DNA of 64,000 bases from Brevundimonas alba (GTDB taxonomy: Bacteria > Pseudomonadota > Alphaproteobacteria > Caulobacterales > Caulobacteraceae): NCBI RefSeq assembly GCF_011927945.1, contig NZ_JAATJM010000001.1:62001-126000 (forward strand). Direction: 5' to 3'. The position numbers and the translations under genes are program-made. Below the pieces are notes generated by a model that was not told the origin of the DNA, did no database searches, and saw only the letters and a list, made by a program, of their open reading frames with translations. Shown piece after piece: positions 32,209 through 41,600 of the stretch (positions are counted from its first letter, which is position 1; each line of letters opens with the position of its first letter).

Positions 32209-34115
32209 CAGAACTCTTCCCAGCCGTCCTCGATCGCGTGGGGCTTCAGCGCCGCCCCTCCCCGACCGACCGTCTTGAGGGCTGCGACGGGCCGGCTGGC
32301 GGGCCGCGGAGCGGGACGGGCCGCCGGCGCCGGCGCGCCGATCTGGAAGCGGGCCACCGAGCCGGCGAGGCTCTCCGCCTCCTGCGACAGGGAGTGGCTG
32401 GCCGCGGTCGACTGCTCGACCATGGCGGCATTCTGCTGGGTCACCTGATCCATCTGGTTGACGGCGGTGTTGACCTGCTGAAGGCCGGTGGCCTGCTCCT
32501 GGGCGGAGGCCGCGATCTCGGAGACGAGGCCGTCGATCTCCGCCACGCGGCCGACGATGCGTTGCAGCGCCTCTCCGGTCTGTCCGACCAGATTCACACC
32601 TGAGTTGACCTGATTGGTCGAGGCCGAGATCAGCACCTTGATCTCCTTCGCCGCCTCGGCGGAGCGCTGGGCCAGAGCCCGCACCTCGGAGGCGACGACC
32701 GCGAAGCCGCGTCCTGCGTCACCGGCCCGCGCCGCCTCGACCCCGGCGTTCAGGGCCAGCAGGTTGGTCTGGAAGGCGATCTCGTCGATGACGCCGATGA
32801 TCTGGCTGATCTCCTGGGCGGATTTCTCGATGGCGCCCATGGCGTCGACCGCATCGCGAACCACGACACCGCTGGTCTCGGCGTCGCCCTTGGCGGCCTT
32901 CACCGTTTCCGAGGCCTGACGCGCGCCGGAGGCGGTGCGGTTCACGGTGGCGGTGATCTCGTCCAGCGCCGCGGCGGTCTCTTCGAGACTGGCCGCCTGC
33001 TGCTCCGTGCGGCGCGACAGGTCGTCGGCGGCCTGGCTGATTTCGCCTGCGCCCGAACGGATGGCGGAGACGTTGCTCACCACCACCGACATGGCGTCCT
33101 TGAGCTGGGCGATCGCCGTGTTGAAGTCCGCCTGCAGCTTCACATAGTCGCCCGGGAAGGTCTGGGTCAGGCTGTAGGTCAGGTCGCCGCGGGTCAGGTG
33201 ATCCAGACCTTCGGCCAAGGCCTCGACAACCAGCGCCTGCTCGCGCGCCTGGGCCTCGGTGACCGTCTGGTTGCGGGCCCGCTCGGCGTCGGCCGCGGCG
33301 CGCTGGGCGACGGCGTCGGCTTCAAGACGGACCTTCTCGATGGCGGCGTCGCGGAAGGCGATGATCGACCGGCCCATTTCCCCGAACTCGTCCTTGCGGA
33401 CCACGCAGGGTACTTCGAAGTTGGTGTCGCCACCGATCAGGCGACGCATGTAGCCGATCATGTTGGTCACCGGCCCGGCGATGCCGCGGGTCAGAACCCA
33501 ACCGGCCGCCACGGCGATGAGCAGAGCGGCCGCCAGCCCGGAGAACAGGGCGATCAGCGCATCGTTTGTGGCCTTGGCCTGAGCCGCCCGAACTTCCTCA
33601 AGACGGGCCATGCCGATCGTTTTCAGCGCGTCGATCGATTCCTCGATAGCGCCGATGTAGGTGTCCGCCGACCCGTTACGGCCGACCATGGCGATGGCCT
33701 GGGCGCGGGTCCCCGGGTTCGCTGCCAGCGCGGCGCCGGGCTGGACGACATTCTTGCGCCAGTCCTCGATGGCGGCTTGGATTTCACCGACATGGCCCTG
33801 GACGGCAGGATTTCCGCTCTTGCGCAGTTCCTCCAGAGCCGTCCGGAAATCCGTTCCGTGGGCATCCAGCCGCTCCAGATAATAGCGGTCGTTCGAGACG
33901 AGGAAGCCGCGATAGCTGTTCTCCTGTCGGGACAGCTTCAACTCGACCGCGGAGATGGTGCGCATATCCGCATTCGCGGCGCTCCGCGCTGCGCCGGCGA
34001 CGTCAAGCGCCCGCAGATTCATGAACACGATGGCGCCCATGGCGGCGATGGCGAGCAGCACGGCGGAGAAGGCGATGGCCAGCTTGCGGCCGATGGGGAC
34101 ATTGGTGAGCAGCAC
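32208..34115 (-). CDS. Methyl-accepting chemotaxis protein (635 aa)
   Basis: Transmembrane chemoreceptor, first gene of the che operon. Membrane helices lie at about residues 10-32 and 185-208, flanking a four-helix-bundle-like periplasmic domain (CHASE3-type, '[19 protein letters not shown]'). HAMP segments follow, then the MA signalling hairpin with '[20 protein letters not shown]'. The C-terminal 'GWEEF' resembles the CheR-docking pentapeptide. A GTG at 34115 with upstream GAAGGA is the chosen start; the frame runs on to 34250 but overlaps the porin gene there. It lies 49 bp after that gene, so co-transcription is possible. Confidence 0.92.
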   Translation of the reverse strand: MLLTNVPIGRKLAIAFSAVLLAIAAMGAIVFMNLRALDVAGAARSAANADMRTISAVELKLSRQENSYRGFLVSNDRYYLERLDAHGTDFRTALEELRKSGNPAVQGHVGEIQAAIEDWRKNVVQPGAALAANPGTRAQAIAMVGRNGSADTYIGAIEESIDALKTIGMARLEEVRAAQAKATNDALIALFSGLAAALLIAVAAGWVLTRGIAGPVTNMIGYMRRLIGGDTNFEVPCVVRKDEFGEMGRSIIAFRDAAIEKVRLEADAVAQRAAADAERARNQTVTEAQAREQALVVEALAEGLDHLTRGDLTYSLTQTFPGDYVKLQADFNTAIAQLKDAMSVVVSNVSAIRSGAGEISQAADDLSRRTEQQAASLEETAAALDEITATVNRTASGARQASETVKAAKGDAETSGVVVRDAVDAMGAIEKSAQEISQIIGVIDEIAFQTNLLALNAGVEAARAGDAGRGFAVVASEVRALAQRSAEAAKEIKVLISASTNQVNSGVNLVGQTGEALQRIVGRVAEIDGLVSEIAASAQEQATGLQQVNTAVNQMDQVTQQNAAMVEQSTAASHSLSQEAESLAGSVARFQIGAPAPAARPAPRPASRPVAALKTVGRGGAALKPHAIEDGWEEF

Positions 34116-34164
34116 GGAATGTTTCCTTCGAAATACGGCGACGCGAAGCGGCCGGAGCCGGAGT

Positions 34165-34851
34165 TCAGAGCGAGAGGGACAGGGAGCCGACGAGGCGGCC
34201 TTCGTAGGGTTCGCCGAAGTCATGGCCGTCGGTGTCGTACCAGCGGACATCCAGCGCGATGCGGTCGGAGAGCTTGCGTTTCACGCCGGCGTTCCAGGCG
34301 ACGTATTCCGCTCCGCCGTCGGCGGTGCGCTCGCCGAGAGCGACAGAAGCCTTGGTGGCGGCGTCAAGGGCCAGTGACGCCTGCGCCTCAACCCACCACG
34401 CCTCGCGCGTCGCCGCGAAGCCGTCGGGCGTGTAGTTCACGCGCAGCCGGGTCCCGACGGGACCCAGCTTCCGCGACACGTCGGCCTGATATTCGATGTT
34501 GCTGGGGTCGACGCCCGCGCGCGAGCCCGGGAAGTCCTTGTTCATCGCGGAAAGGTCGAATTCGAAGCCCGCGAACTCCGGCCGGACGCCGATCGTGGTG
34601 ACGATTTCCGCGTCGGAGCCCTGGCTCAATTCGGCGGTTGAAGCGAAGACGCCGGCGTAGAACAGGCCCGCCGTCGCCTCGACCGATCCGTAGAGGCTGG
34701 GCTCGTCCGAGCTCTTGCCGATACCCTTGCCGACGTACTGGCTTGCGACGCCGATCTGGCCGCTGATGTCCTGCGCGAGCGCCGCGGTTGGGGTCAGGAC
34801 CAGGCCCGCGAAGGCGATGCCGGGGGTGATAAGACGCGTTCTGCGGGTCAC
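34165..34851 (-). CDS. TorF-family putative porin (228 aa)
   Basis: Outer-membrane beta-barrel protein. A signal peptide (about residues 1-26, '[17 protein letters not shown]') is followed by '[17 protein letters not shown]', the typical start of the TIGR02001/TorF-like family. Alternating hydrophobic strands end in 'LVGSLSLSL'. The start is a GTG. A LuxR/FixJ-type candidate site lies about 70 bp upstream, inside the end of the neighbouring receiver gene. The solute carried is unknown. Confidence 0.8.
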   Translation of the reverse strand: MTRRTRLITPGIAFAGLVLTPTAALAQDISGQIGVASQYVGKGIGKSSDEPSLYGSVEATAGLFYAGVFASTAELSQGSDAEIVTTIGVRPEFAGFEFDLSAMNKDFPGSRAGVDPSNIEYQADVSRKLGPVGTRLRVNYTPDGFAATREAWWVEAQASLALDAATKASVALGERTADGGAEYVAWNAGVKRKLSDRIALDVRWYDTDGHDFGEPYEGRLVGSLSLSL

Positions 34852-34902
34852 GAAACTCTCTCGGAGGTTGCCCCCGCAAACTCCGCCGCACGCTGATATT
34901 AT

Positions 34903-35361
34903 TTATGAATCCGGATATACGTAGGAATACCTATGTCGACCGGCCGACAGAGCGCCAGCGAACCTTGTGCGTGGAGGCGCGTATAGCCGCGCGCCGCCTG
35001 CGGCCGCTTCCACCGCCGCCAGAAGGATCTCCGGGGACACGGGCGCGGAGATCCAGCCGTTGGCTCCGGCCTCCGCCATGCGGCTGCGGGTCTCCGACGA
35101 ATGCCCCGCCGAAAGCACGAAGACAGGCGTGTCCGACCTCCGTCCCGACCGGAGGGTCTGAACCAGCGCAGCGCCGTCCCAGCCGGGCAGTTCGACATCC
35201 GTCAGGATGAGATCCGGTTGCCTGAGCCCCGGCAGATCTATCGCCCCGCACGGATTGTCCGTCAGGAAGATCGTGTGGCCGGCAGAGGTCAGGATAGTGA
35301 CGATCACCCCCCGCAGCTCAGTCTCCGGGCCGACAACCAGTATAGTGAAGGTTGATGGCAT
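34903..35361 (-). CDS. Degenerate receiver-domain protein (152 aa)
   Basis: CheY-like fold with phospho-acceptor Asp55 ('ILTDVELPGWDG') and a Ser at the switch position ('FVLSAGH'). The acidic pocket that should read DD is 'VVGPE' (residues 9-13), and the conserved Lys is replaced in 'WISAPVSP'. Both changes would impair phosphorylation chemistry, so it may act as a phosphorylation-independent adaptor or bind a small molecule. It is divergent from a PAS kinase/FixJ pair, with an inverted-repeat site between them. The tail 'RHRYSYVYPDS' is encoded across another related DNA motif. Confidence 0.75.
   Translation of the reverse strand: MPSTFTILVVGPETELRGVIVTILTSAGHTIFLTDNPCGAIDLPGLRQPDLILTDVELPGWDGAALVQTLRSGRRSDTPVFVLSAGHSSETRSRMAEAGANGWISAPVSPEILLAAVEAAAGGARLYAPPRTRFAGALSAGRHRYSYVYPDS
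34917..34935. promoter_or_regulatory. Candidate FixJ/LuxR-type site before the porin gene
   Basis: The sequence ATACGTAGGAATACCTATG contains the inverted repeat TAGG-AATA-CCTA and the TACGTAG core seen in some FixJ boxes. On the minus strand it reads TAGGTA-TT-CCTACGTA and lies 66-85 bp before the porin start. It also encodes the end of the receiver gene, so chance or coding constraint cannot be excluded. Confidence 0.35.
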
Positions 35362-35420
35362 GCATGGTCCTCGCTTTGGCGGACCCTGACTGACGATGAA
35401 GAACAGGCTGTGAGTCCCGG

Positions 35421-35440
35421 GATAGGTAGAAACCCCTACT
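35421..35440. promoter_or_regulatory. Candidate FixJ/LuxR-type site in divergent promoter region
   Basis: GATAGGTAGAAACCCCTACT holds GTAG and CTAC around AAACCC, plus the same TAGGTA half-site as the motif at 34917-34935. It lies about 60-80 bp upstream of the degenerate receiver gene and about 57 bp upstream of the kinase start. The form is reminiscent of rhizobial FixJ targets. The FixJ-like regulator encoded at 36969 is the obvious candidate to bind it. The remaining divergent-promoter sequence shows nothing else clear. Confidence 0.45.
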
Positions 35441-35496
35441 CATCTTCCAATCCACCCGATCGTCTGGTGAGATGAGGGCCGATTCGTCCCAAGGCC

Positions 35497-36972
35497 TTGC
35501 CGGGCGCCTCTCCGATCAGAGCGCGCTGGAACCCCAGTAGTTTGCGTATCCGACCGATTGTTTCCAGCGTGAGGCGCGACCGGACGGTCTGGCGCGAGTG
35601 TCTGATAGCGGTATTGGCGGTGGCGGCGTCCGTTGTCGCCCGGCAGTGCCTCGAGACCGTCGGCCACTTCTACTACCTGCCCTCCGTCCCGGCCGTGATG
35701 GCGACGGCGATGTTGACCCGACGGCTTCCGACCGCGCTCGCGGTCATACTCTCACTTGCCGTGAACATCGCGCTCGTCTCCCGCGAGAGCCTGACCGACA
35801 CTGTCGCCAACGCCCTGTTGTTCGTCGCCGTCTCGTGGTTCGTCGCCGAGATGTGCTGGCGGCTGCGGGCGGCACAAGATCGCGCCCGCGATCTGTCTGA
35901 TCGGCTGGCCCACCGAAACCGCGTGCTGGACGCCATCCTCGCTTCCACCCCGGTCGCGACGATCGACAGGGACGGCCGCGTGCGTTTCCTGACTACGCGC
36001 GCCTGCGCAGTCCTCGGGGCTTCCGCCGAAGCGGCCGTGGGCCGGGATCTGGCGGACTTCATCCAGGACTTCCGCCCAGACCAGCTGACCGACGGGGCCG
36101 ATGCCGTCTGGACCGGCCGCCGGCCGGACGGCGTGACCTATCCCGTCAGTATCCAGGTCGGGCTGATCCCCGAGAACGCTGATGGCGTGCACGCCACCCT
36201 CTGCCTGACCGACCTGACCCAGGCACATGCCGCGAACGCCCGCGCGCGGGAGCTTCACGCCCAGCTGAACCGGGTCTGGCGCTTGAACTCGCTCGGCGAG
36301 ATGGCGGCGTCGCTGGCGCACGAACTGAACCAGCCGCTCACCGCCGCGACCACCTACCTGCACGCCAGCCAGGATGCGCTCGAAAAGGTCGGTCTGATGG
36401 GCCAGAGCGCGGGCCGGACCATCGATCTGGCCAAGGCGCAACTGCTGCGAGCGGGCGCCATCATCCGGCGCATGCGGGAGCTGCTCGCCCACGAAAGCCG
36501 GAGCCTGCAGATGGAACGGGTCTCCGCCATGGTCGCCGACCTGCGCGGCATACTCTTGATGATCCAGAACGACGCCGGCGTCAGAATCGAAGCGGATATC
36601 GACGACCTGAACGACCACGTCCGGGCCGAACGCATCCAGTTCCAGCAGGCCATCGTCAATCTGATCCGTAACGCCGCCGAGGCTTTGCAGGGACGCGAGG
36701 ACGGCCGCATCCGCGTCATCGGCCGCGCGCGCTCGGACACGGTGTTCGAGGTCCGGGTCGAGGACAGCGGCGAAGGCGTCGTGCCCGAACAGCTGGAGAC
36801 GATCTTCCGCCCCCTGACGACCACCAAGAGCTCGGGCATGGGCCTCGGCCTCTCTGTGACGCGGACCATCGTTGAGAGTCACGGCGGCACACTGGCGGTC
36901 GAGAGGAGCGAACTGGGCGGCGCGGCGTTCGTCTTCGGACTCATGCGTGAGAGGGAGATGGAGGACGCATGA
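35497..36972 (+). CDS. Membrane PAS sensor histidine kinase, FixL-like (491 aa)
   Basis: Partner sensor kinase of the following FixJ-type regulator. Residues about 30-125 hold about four membrane helices (KdpD/DUF4118-like). A PAS domain follows at about 140-245 ('VATIDRDGRVRFLTTRACAVLG'). The kinase core has His275 in 'SLAHELNQPLTA' (the FixL/DctB-type H box), N box 'NLIRNAAEAL' and G boxes. No FixL heme-binding His pattern is obvious in the PAS domain, so oxygen sensing is not supported. The start is a TTG at 35497; a GTG at 35569 is also possible. The stop overlaps the regulator start (ATGA). Confidence 0.88.
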   Translation: MPGASPIRARWNPSSLRIRPIVSSVRRDRTVWRECLIAVLAVAASVVARQCLETVGHFYYLPSVPAVMATAMLTRRLPTALAVILSLAVNIALVSRESLTDTVANALLFVAVSWFVAEMCWRLRAAQDRARDLSDRLAHRNRVLDAILASTPVATIDRDGRVRFLTTRACAVLGASAEAAVGRDLADFIQDFRPDQLTDGADAVWTGRRPDGVTYPVSIQVGLIPENADGVHATLCLTDLTQAHAANARARELHAQLNRVWRLNSLGEMAASLAHELNQPLTAATTYLHASQDALEKVGLMGQSAGRTIDLAKAQLLRAGAIIRRMRELLAHESRSLQMERVSAMVADLRGILLMIQNDAGVRIEADIDDLNDHVRAERIQFQQAIVNLIRNAAEALQGREDGRIRVIGRARSDTVFEVRVEDSGEGVVPEQLETIFRPLTTTKSSGMGLGLSVTRTIVESHGGTLAVERSELGGAAFVFGLMREREMEDA

Positions 36973-37577
36973 AGGGCCATTCGGTCTTCATCATCGACGA
37001 TGATGAAGCGGTACGGGATTCGCTCGTCACGCTCCTGCGCGGTCAGGGCGTAAGGGCGCGGGCGTTCGTCAGCGGCGATGACTTCTTCGCGCGCCTGCCG
37101 GAGACCGAGAACGCCTGCGTCATCACGGATATCCGCATGCCGGGGATGGACGGCGCCGAAGTCGTGCGCCGTATCGATGACCTGCGCGACGGCGCCTGGC
37201 CGGTGATCGTCGTCACCGGACATGCCGACGTGCCCATGGCGGTCCAGTTGATGAAGGCCGGCGTCGTCGACTTCATCGAGAAGCCCTTCGATCCGAACCG
37301 GCTTTTTGAAACCCTGAAAGGTTGCCTCGGGTTGCTGACCGACCGCGTGACGCGGCAGGAGGCGGCCCGGCAGGCGGAGCAGCGGCTTCGTGAACTGACT
37401 CCGCGCGAGCGGCAGGTATTCGAGTCGCTGGTGGAGGGCCGGTCCAACAAGGAGATCGCCCTCGAACTGAATATCAGTCCGAGAACGGTCGAGATTTTCC
37501 GCGCCAAGGTCATGACGAAGATGCAGGCGGAGAGCCTGTCGGCGCTGGTCCGCATGGGGCTGAGCATCCGCCGTTAG
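36969..37577 (+). CDS. FixJ-family response regulator (202 aa)
   Basis: Two-component transcription factor. The receiver has DDD (10-12), Asp54 in 'VITDIRMPGMDG', Thr in 'VVTGHADV' and Lys in 'IEKPFDP'. The LuxR-type helix-turn-helix spans about residues 142-196 ('LTPRERQVFESLVEGRSNKEIALEL'). Such regulators bind as phosphorylated dimers and activate sigma-70 promoters. Candidate sites lie at 35421-35440 and 34917-34935. It is convergent with the giant RTX gene, only 18 bp away. Confidence 0.92.
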   Translation: MKGHSVFIIDDDEAVRDSLVTLLRGQGVRARAFVSGDDFFARLPETENACVITDIRMPGMDGAEVVRRIDDLRDGAWPVIVVTGHADVPMAVQLMKAGVVDFIEKPFDPNRLFETLKGCLGLLTDRVTRQEAARQAEQRLRELTPRERQVFESLVEGRSNKEIALELNISPRTVEIFRAKVMTKMQAESLSALVRMGLSIRR

Positions 37578-37595
37578 GCGTATGCGCGCCGTTCG

Positions 37596-38620
37596 TCAGT
37601 TCCAGCCGCTCTCCCGCCAGCCCGGCTGGCCGAGGAGGTGGCCGTCCGGGTCAAGGGTGATCATCCAGTCGCCGTTGACCGCCAGATGGGCCTCGAGGTT
37701 CCCGAACAGCGGAGTCGCCGGTTCAATCCCCGGCAGTACCAGAGCGTCGTCGGCGAATTTGGATGCGTCCGCGCCAGGCAAGACCAGAGGCTGATCGTCG
37801 ACGATCGCTGGTAGGACGAACGCGTCATCCTCCATCGTCGGCAGGGTCTGCGGGGCCTCGGCGAACTTGCCCAGCGGCTCCAGTGCTGCGGGCGCGCCGT
37901 AGGTCAGGATCCGGGTGGTGTTGTTGGAGAAGCGCAGCACCTCGATGCTCTCGACGTAGGTGGAGCCGTCCCGGCCGGCGACGCTGTCGACGATGCGCCA
38001 GCCGCTTCCTTCCGCCGTGACGGTGTAGTTGGCGGCGACTCCGCGCAGCTGGACCTCGTCGGTTCCGAGGCCGCCGTAGATGGTGTCGTCGCCGCCACCC
38101 CCGCGCAGGATGTCGTTGAGCGCGCCGCCCGTCAGCACATTGTTCATGGCGTTGCCGCTGCCGACGAACTTGCCCGGGCCGGTGTAGATCAGGTTCTCGA
38201 TGTTGGCGCCCAGGGTGTAGGTGCCCACGCGGGCCTCGACCGTATCGATGCCCTCGCCGGCGAACTCCACGCAGGTGTCGAAGGAATCGAGGATGTAGCG
38301 GTCGTCGCCCACGCCGCCCTGCATCTGGTTGGCTGCCCCGCCCGAGCCGCCATACAGAATGTCATTGCCGCCCAAGCCGAGGATGACGTCCGAGCCGTTG
38401 CCGCCCTGGATAACGTTGTCGCCGGCGTTGCCGAAGATGGTGTCGTTGAAGTTCGAGCCGATGGCGTTCTCGATCGAGGTGAAGGTGTCGGTCGCGCCGT
38501 CGCCGTCGTTGCTCGCCCGCTGCAGGTCGAGGCGGATGACCGCTCCGGCGGCGGCAAGCGTGTAGTCCACCGTATCTATTCCCGCACCGCCGTTGAGGAC
38601 GTCCAGCCCGCCACGTCCGC
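37596..38620 (-). repeat. C-terminal module shared with the 1368-aa RTX protein
   Basis: The last ~330 residues of the giant RTX protein line up with those encoded at 10301-11330. Shared blocks include 'ANQMQGGVGDDRYILDSFDT', 'GTDEVQLRGVA', 'ITAEGSG', 'GRDGST', three 'VLP' motifs and the terminal 'GDWMITLD.DG'. Such a conserved end in otherwise different proteins is expected of a common type I secretion signal. Confidence 0.85.
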
Positions 38621-41600
38621 GGAACACGTCGTCGCCGATTCCGCCGGTAATGATGTTCGCCGCAGCGTTGCCGGTGCCGGTGAAATTGCCGGATCCGCCG
38701 AAGATCAGGTTCTCGACGTTGTTGGCCAGCACATAGGTGGCGATGCGAGCGTCGACAGTGTCCGTCCCTTCGCCGGCGTTTTCGATAACCGAGTCCGCGG
38801 CTTCCAGCACATAGACATCGTCGCCGACCCCGCCCTGCAGGGCGTTGAGCGCGCCGGCCCCACCCCACAGCACATCGTTTCCGACGAGGCCCAGCAGGGT
38901 GTCGGACCCCAGGCCGCCGCGCAGGACGTTTGCATTGCCGTCGCCGATCAGGGTGTCGTTGAAGGCTGAGCCGGTCAGGTTCTCGATACCACTGAAGGTG
39001 TCCGTGCCGCCGTCGCCGTCGTTCGTCGAGGCATTGGAGTTCAACTGGGCGCGCATGCCCGCCGCCGCGCCGGAGTAATCGACGGTGTCGATCCCTGCGC
39101 CGCCCGCAAGCACGTCGACGCCGCCGCCGCCACGCAGGATGTCGTCGCCGCCCAGTCCCGAGAGGTTGTCCGCTCCCGCGCCCCCGAGCAGCAGATCGCC
39201 CAACTCCGAGCCCGTCGCGACGATGCCGTAGGGATGCGGATAGCCGCCGGTGTTGACCGACGTCAGCATCGAACGATTGACGTTCTGGAGGATCAGGGCT
39301 GTCTGGCCGTCCACCAGGACGAGCACATTGGCGCCGCTCTGGACCAGCGCCAGCCGGCCATCGGCAAAGGGATCGCCGGTCAAGCCGAGGCGGCTGAAGT
39401 CGATGATGTCCCCCTGCTGGCCGGCCGCGAAGTCGGTGACCGTGCGCACGCCGGTGTTGCTGCCACCGAGGATGATGCGGTCGGTCCCGGCGCCGAGAGT
39501 GATGGTCGCCGACACGGTGTTGGCCGCGCCAAATTCCAGGGTGTCGTCACCCGCGCCGAGGTCGACCGTCCCGGCGTTCATCGAGCCGATCTGGACCGTG
39601 TCGGCGCCGTCGCCGGCCATCACGCTCGAGGTGTTCACGGTGGCGATGGCGGTGGTGGTCCAGTTCAGCTGGATCAGGTCGTCGCCCGCGCCGCCGTCCA
39701 GCGTCCCTTGGCTGACGGGTCCGGCTCCAGCATTGTGCATCAGGACAAGAGTGTCGTTGCCGGCGCCGCCCTGGAGACTGTCGACGCCGCTGACGGTGTC
39801 GCGCAGGATATCGTCGCCGTCGCCGCCGGCGAGGAGGTCGTCGCCGCCACGGCCGTCGAGCGTGTCGTTGAGGGCGCCGCCCGAGATGACGTCGTTGCCC
39901 GTATTGCCGGTGAGGTTGAGGCGTTCGACGTTCCGGACCGTCAGGCCCGCGATCTGTTGCTCGGCCGCTCCGGCCTCGAAGGCGACGTTGAGGCCTTCGC
40001 TCCCGCCATACGTCAGCTGGAGCGTATCCACCCCGGCGCCGCCGTCTACGGAGAGATCGTCAGTGTCGGCGTTCAGGCTGTCGTCGCCATCGCCGCCATC
40101 GAGGATGTCGCGGCCGGCGGACCCGAACAGACTGTCGTCGCCGCCGGCGCCCGTCAGGGTATCGTCCCCCGCCCCACCCGTCAGCGAGTCCGAGTAGGCG
40201 CCGCCGCCGAACTGATCCGCATGATCCGATCCCGACGCGGTCAGCCGTTCGATGGAATACAGGGTCGTGCTGCCGTTCGCCGTGGTCAGCACGGTGCCCT
40301 CGGCGAGCTGGAACGACAGGCCGCTCGTGGCGCCGAACAGGCTGATCGTCACGAGATCGATGCCCGCGCCGCCGTCCAGCACATTGACGCCCGTCATGTC
40401 GTTCAGGGTGTCATCGCCGTCCCCGCCGAAGAGGAAGTCCGCGCCCGCGCCGCCGTCCAGATAGTCCGCGCCGGCGCCGCCGGTCAGGACGTCCGAACCG
40501 CCCTGGCCGAACAGACGGTCGTCATTGCCGCCGCCAGTCAGCTGATCGTTGGCGCTTCCGCCAAAGACCTGCGCCGACTCGATCGAAACCCAGGTGTCGA
40601 GGCCTTCGCTGCTCAGGATGGTCATGTCAGAGGCGAAGACGAAGACAACCGGCGCGGTGAAGTTGGTGAAGGTGATGTCGATGCGGTCGATGCCGGCGCC
40701 GCCGTCGATGAAGTCGTTGCCGGTTCCGCCGCTCAGGCTGTCGTCGCCGTCGCCTCCGGCCAGCCGGTCGTCTTCCGTCCCGCCGTTCAGGTTGTCGTTG
40801 CCGGCCCCGCCATCGAGTGTGTCGCGCCCCGCCGCGCCGATGAGGTTATCCACGCCCATGCCACCGGCAAGCGTGTCGTCGCCGTTTTCGCCCTGCAGCA
40901 CGTCATTGCCGTCACCGCCGTCCAGGACGTCGTTCTGGTCTCCGCCGCGCAGGCTGTCGGCGCCGAGGCCACCGCGCAGGACGTCGTCGCCGGCCTGGCC
41001 GTTGATGATGTCGTCGCCGGCGCCGCCGGTCACCGAATCCGTCCCACCGTTGGAGCCGGTGTAGTTCAGGCGCTCGATGTTGCGGACAGTCAGTGAGCCG
41101 AACTGGGCCGTCGCGCTGTTCAGGTCCAGGATGTTGCTCTGGGCCGTCGCCGTCAGGACCAAGGTATCGAGACCGGCCCCGCCGTCGACCAGCAGGTCGC
41201 TGGAGTCGGCGGTCAGGGTGTCGTCGCCGGCCCCGCCGGACATCTGGTCCGCGCCCAGGCCGCCGTTCAGGGTATCCGCGCCGGCGGCGCCGTTCAGAAT
41301 GTCGTCGCCCGCGTTGCCCGTCAGTTGGTCCGCGAAGGCGCCGCCGGTGAGGATATCCGAGCCGCTGCCCGCGAACAGGGTGATCCGCTCGATGCCCCGA
41401 ATCACCGTGCCGAGCACGGTCTGGTCCACGGCCGGATTGGAGAGGTCGAGCGTCAGATTGGCGATGGCGCTGCTGACGTTGAGATTGACGAAGTCGATGC
41501 CGGCCCCGCCGTCGATCAGCAGGTCACCCTGATCGGCGAACAGATTGTCGTCGCCGTCTTCGCCCATCAGCGAATCCACGCCCGAACCGCCGGTCAGACG

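Noticed and set aside
35497..36972. Heme-based oxygen sensor (true FixL)
   Set aside because: The PAS domain lacks the recognisable heme-ligand histidine pattern, so only the kinase/regulator type, not oxygen sensing, is supported.
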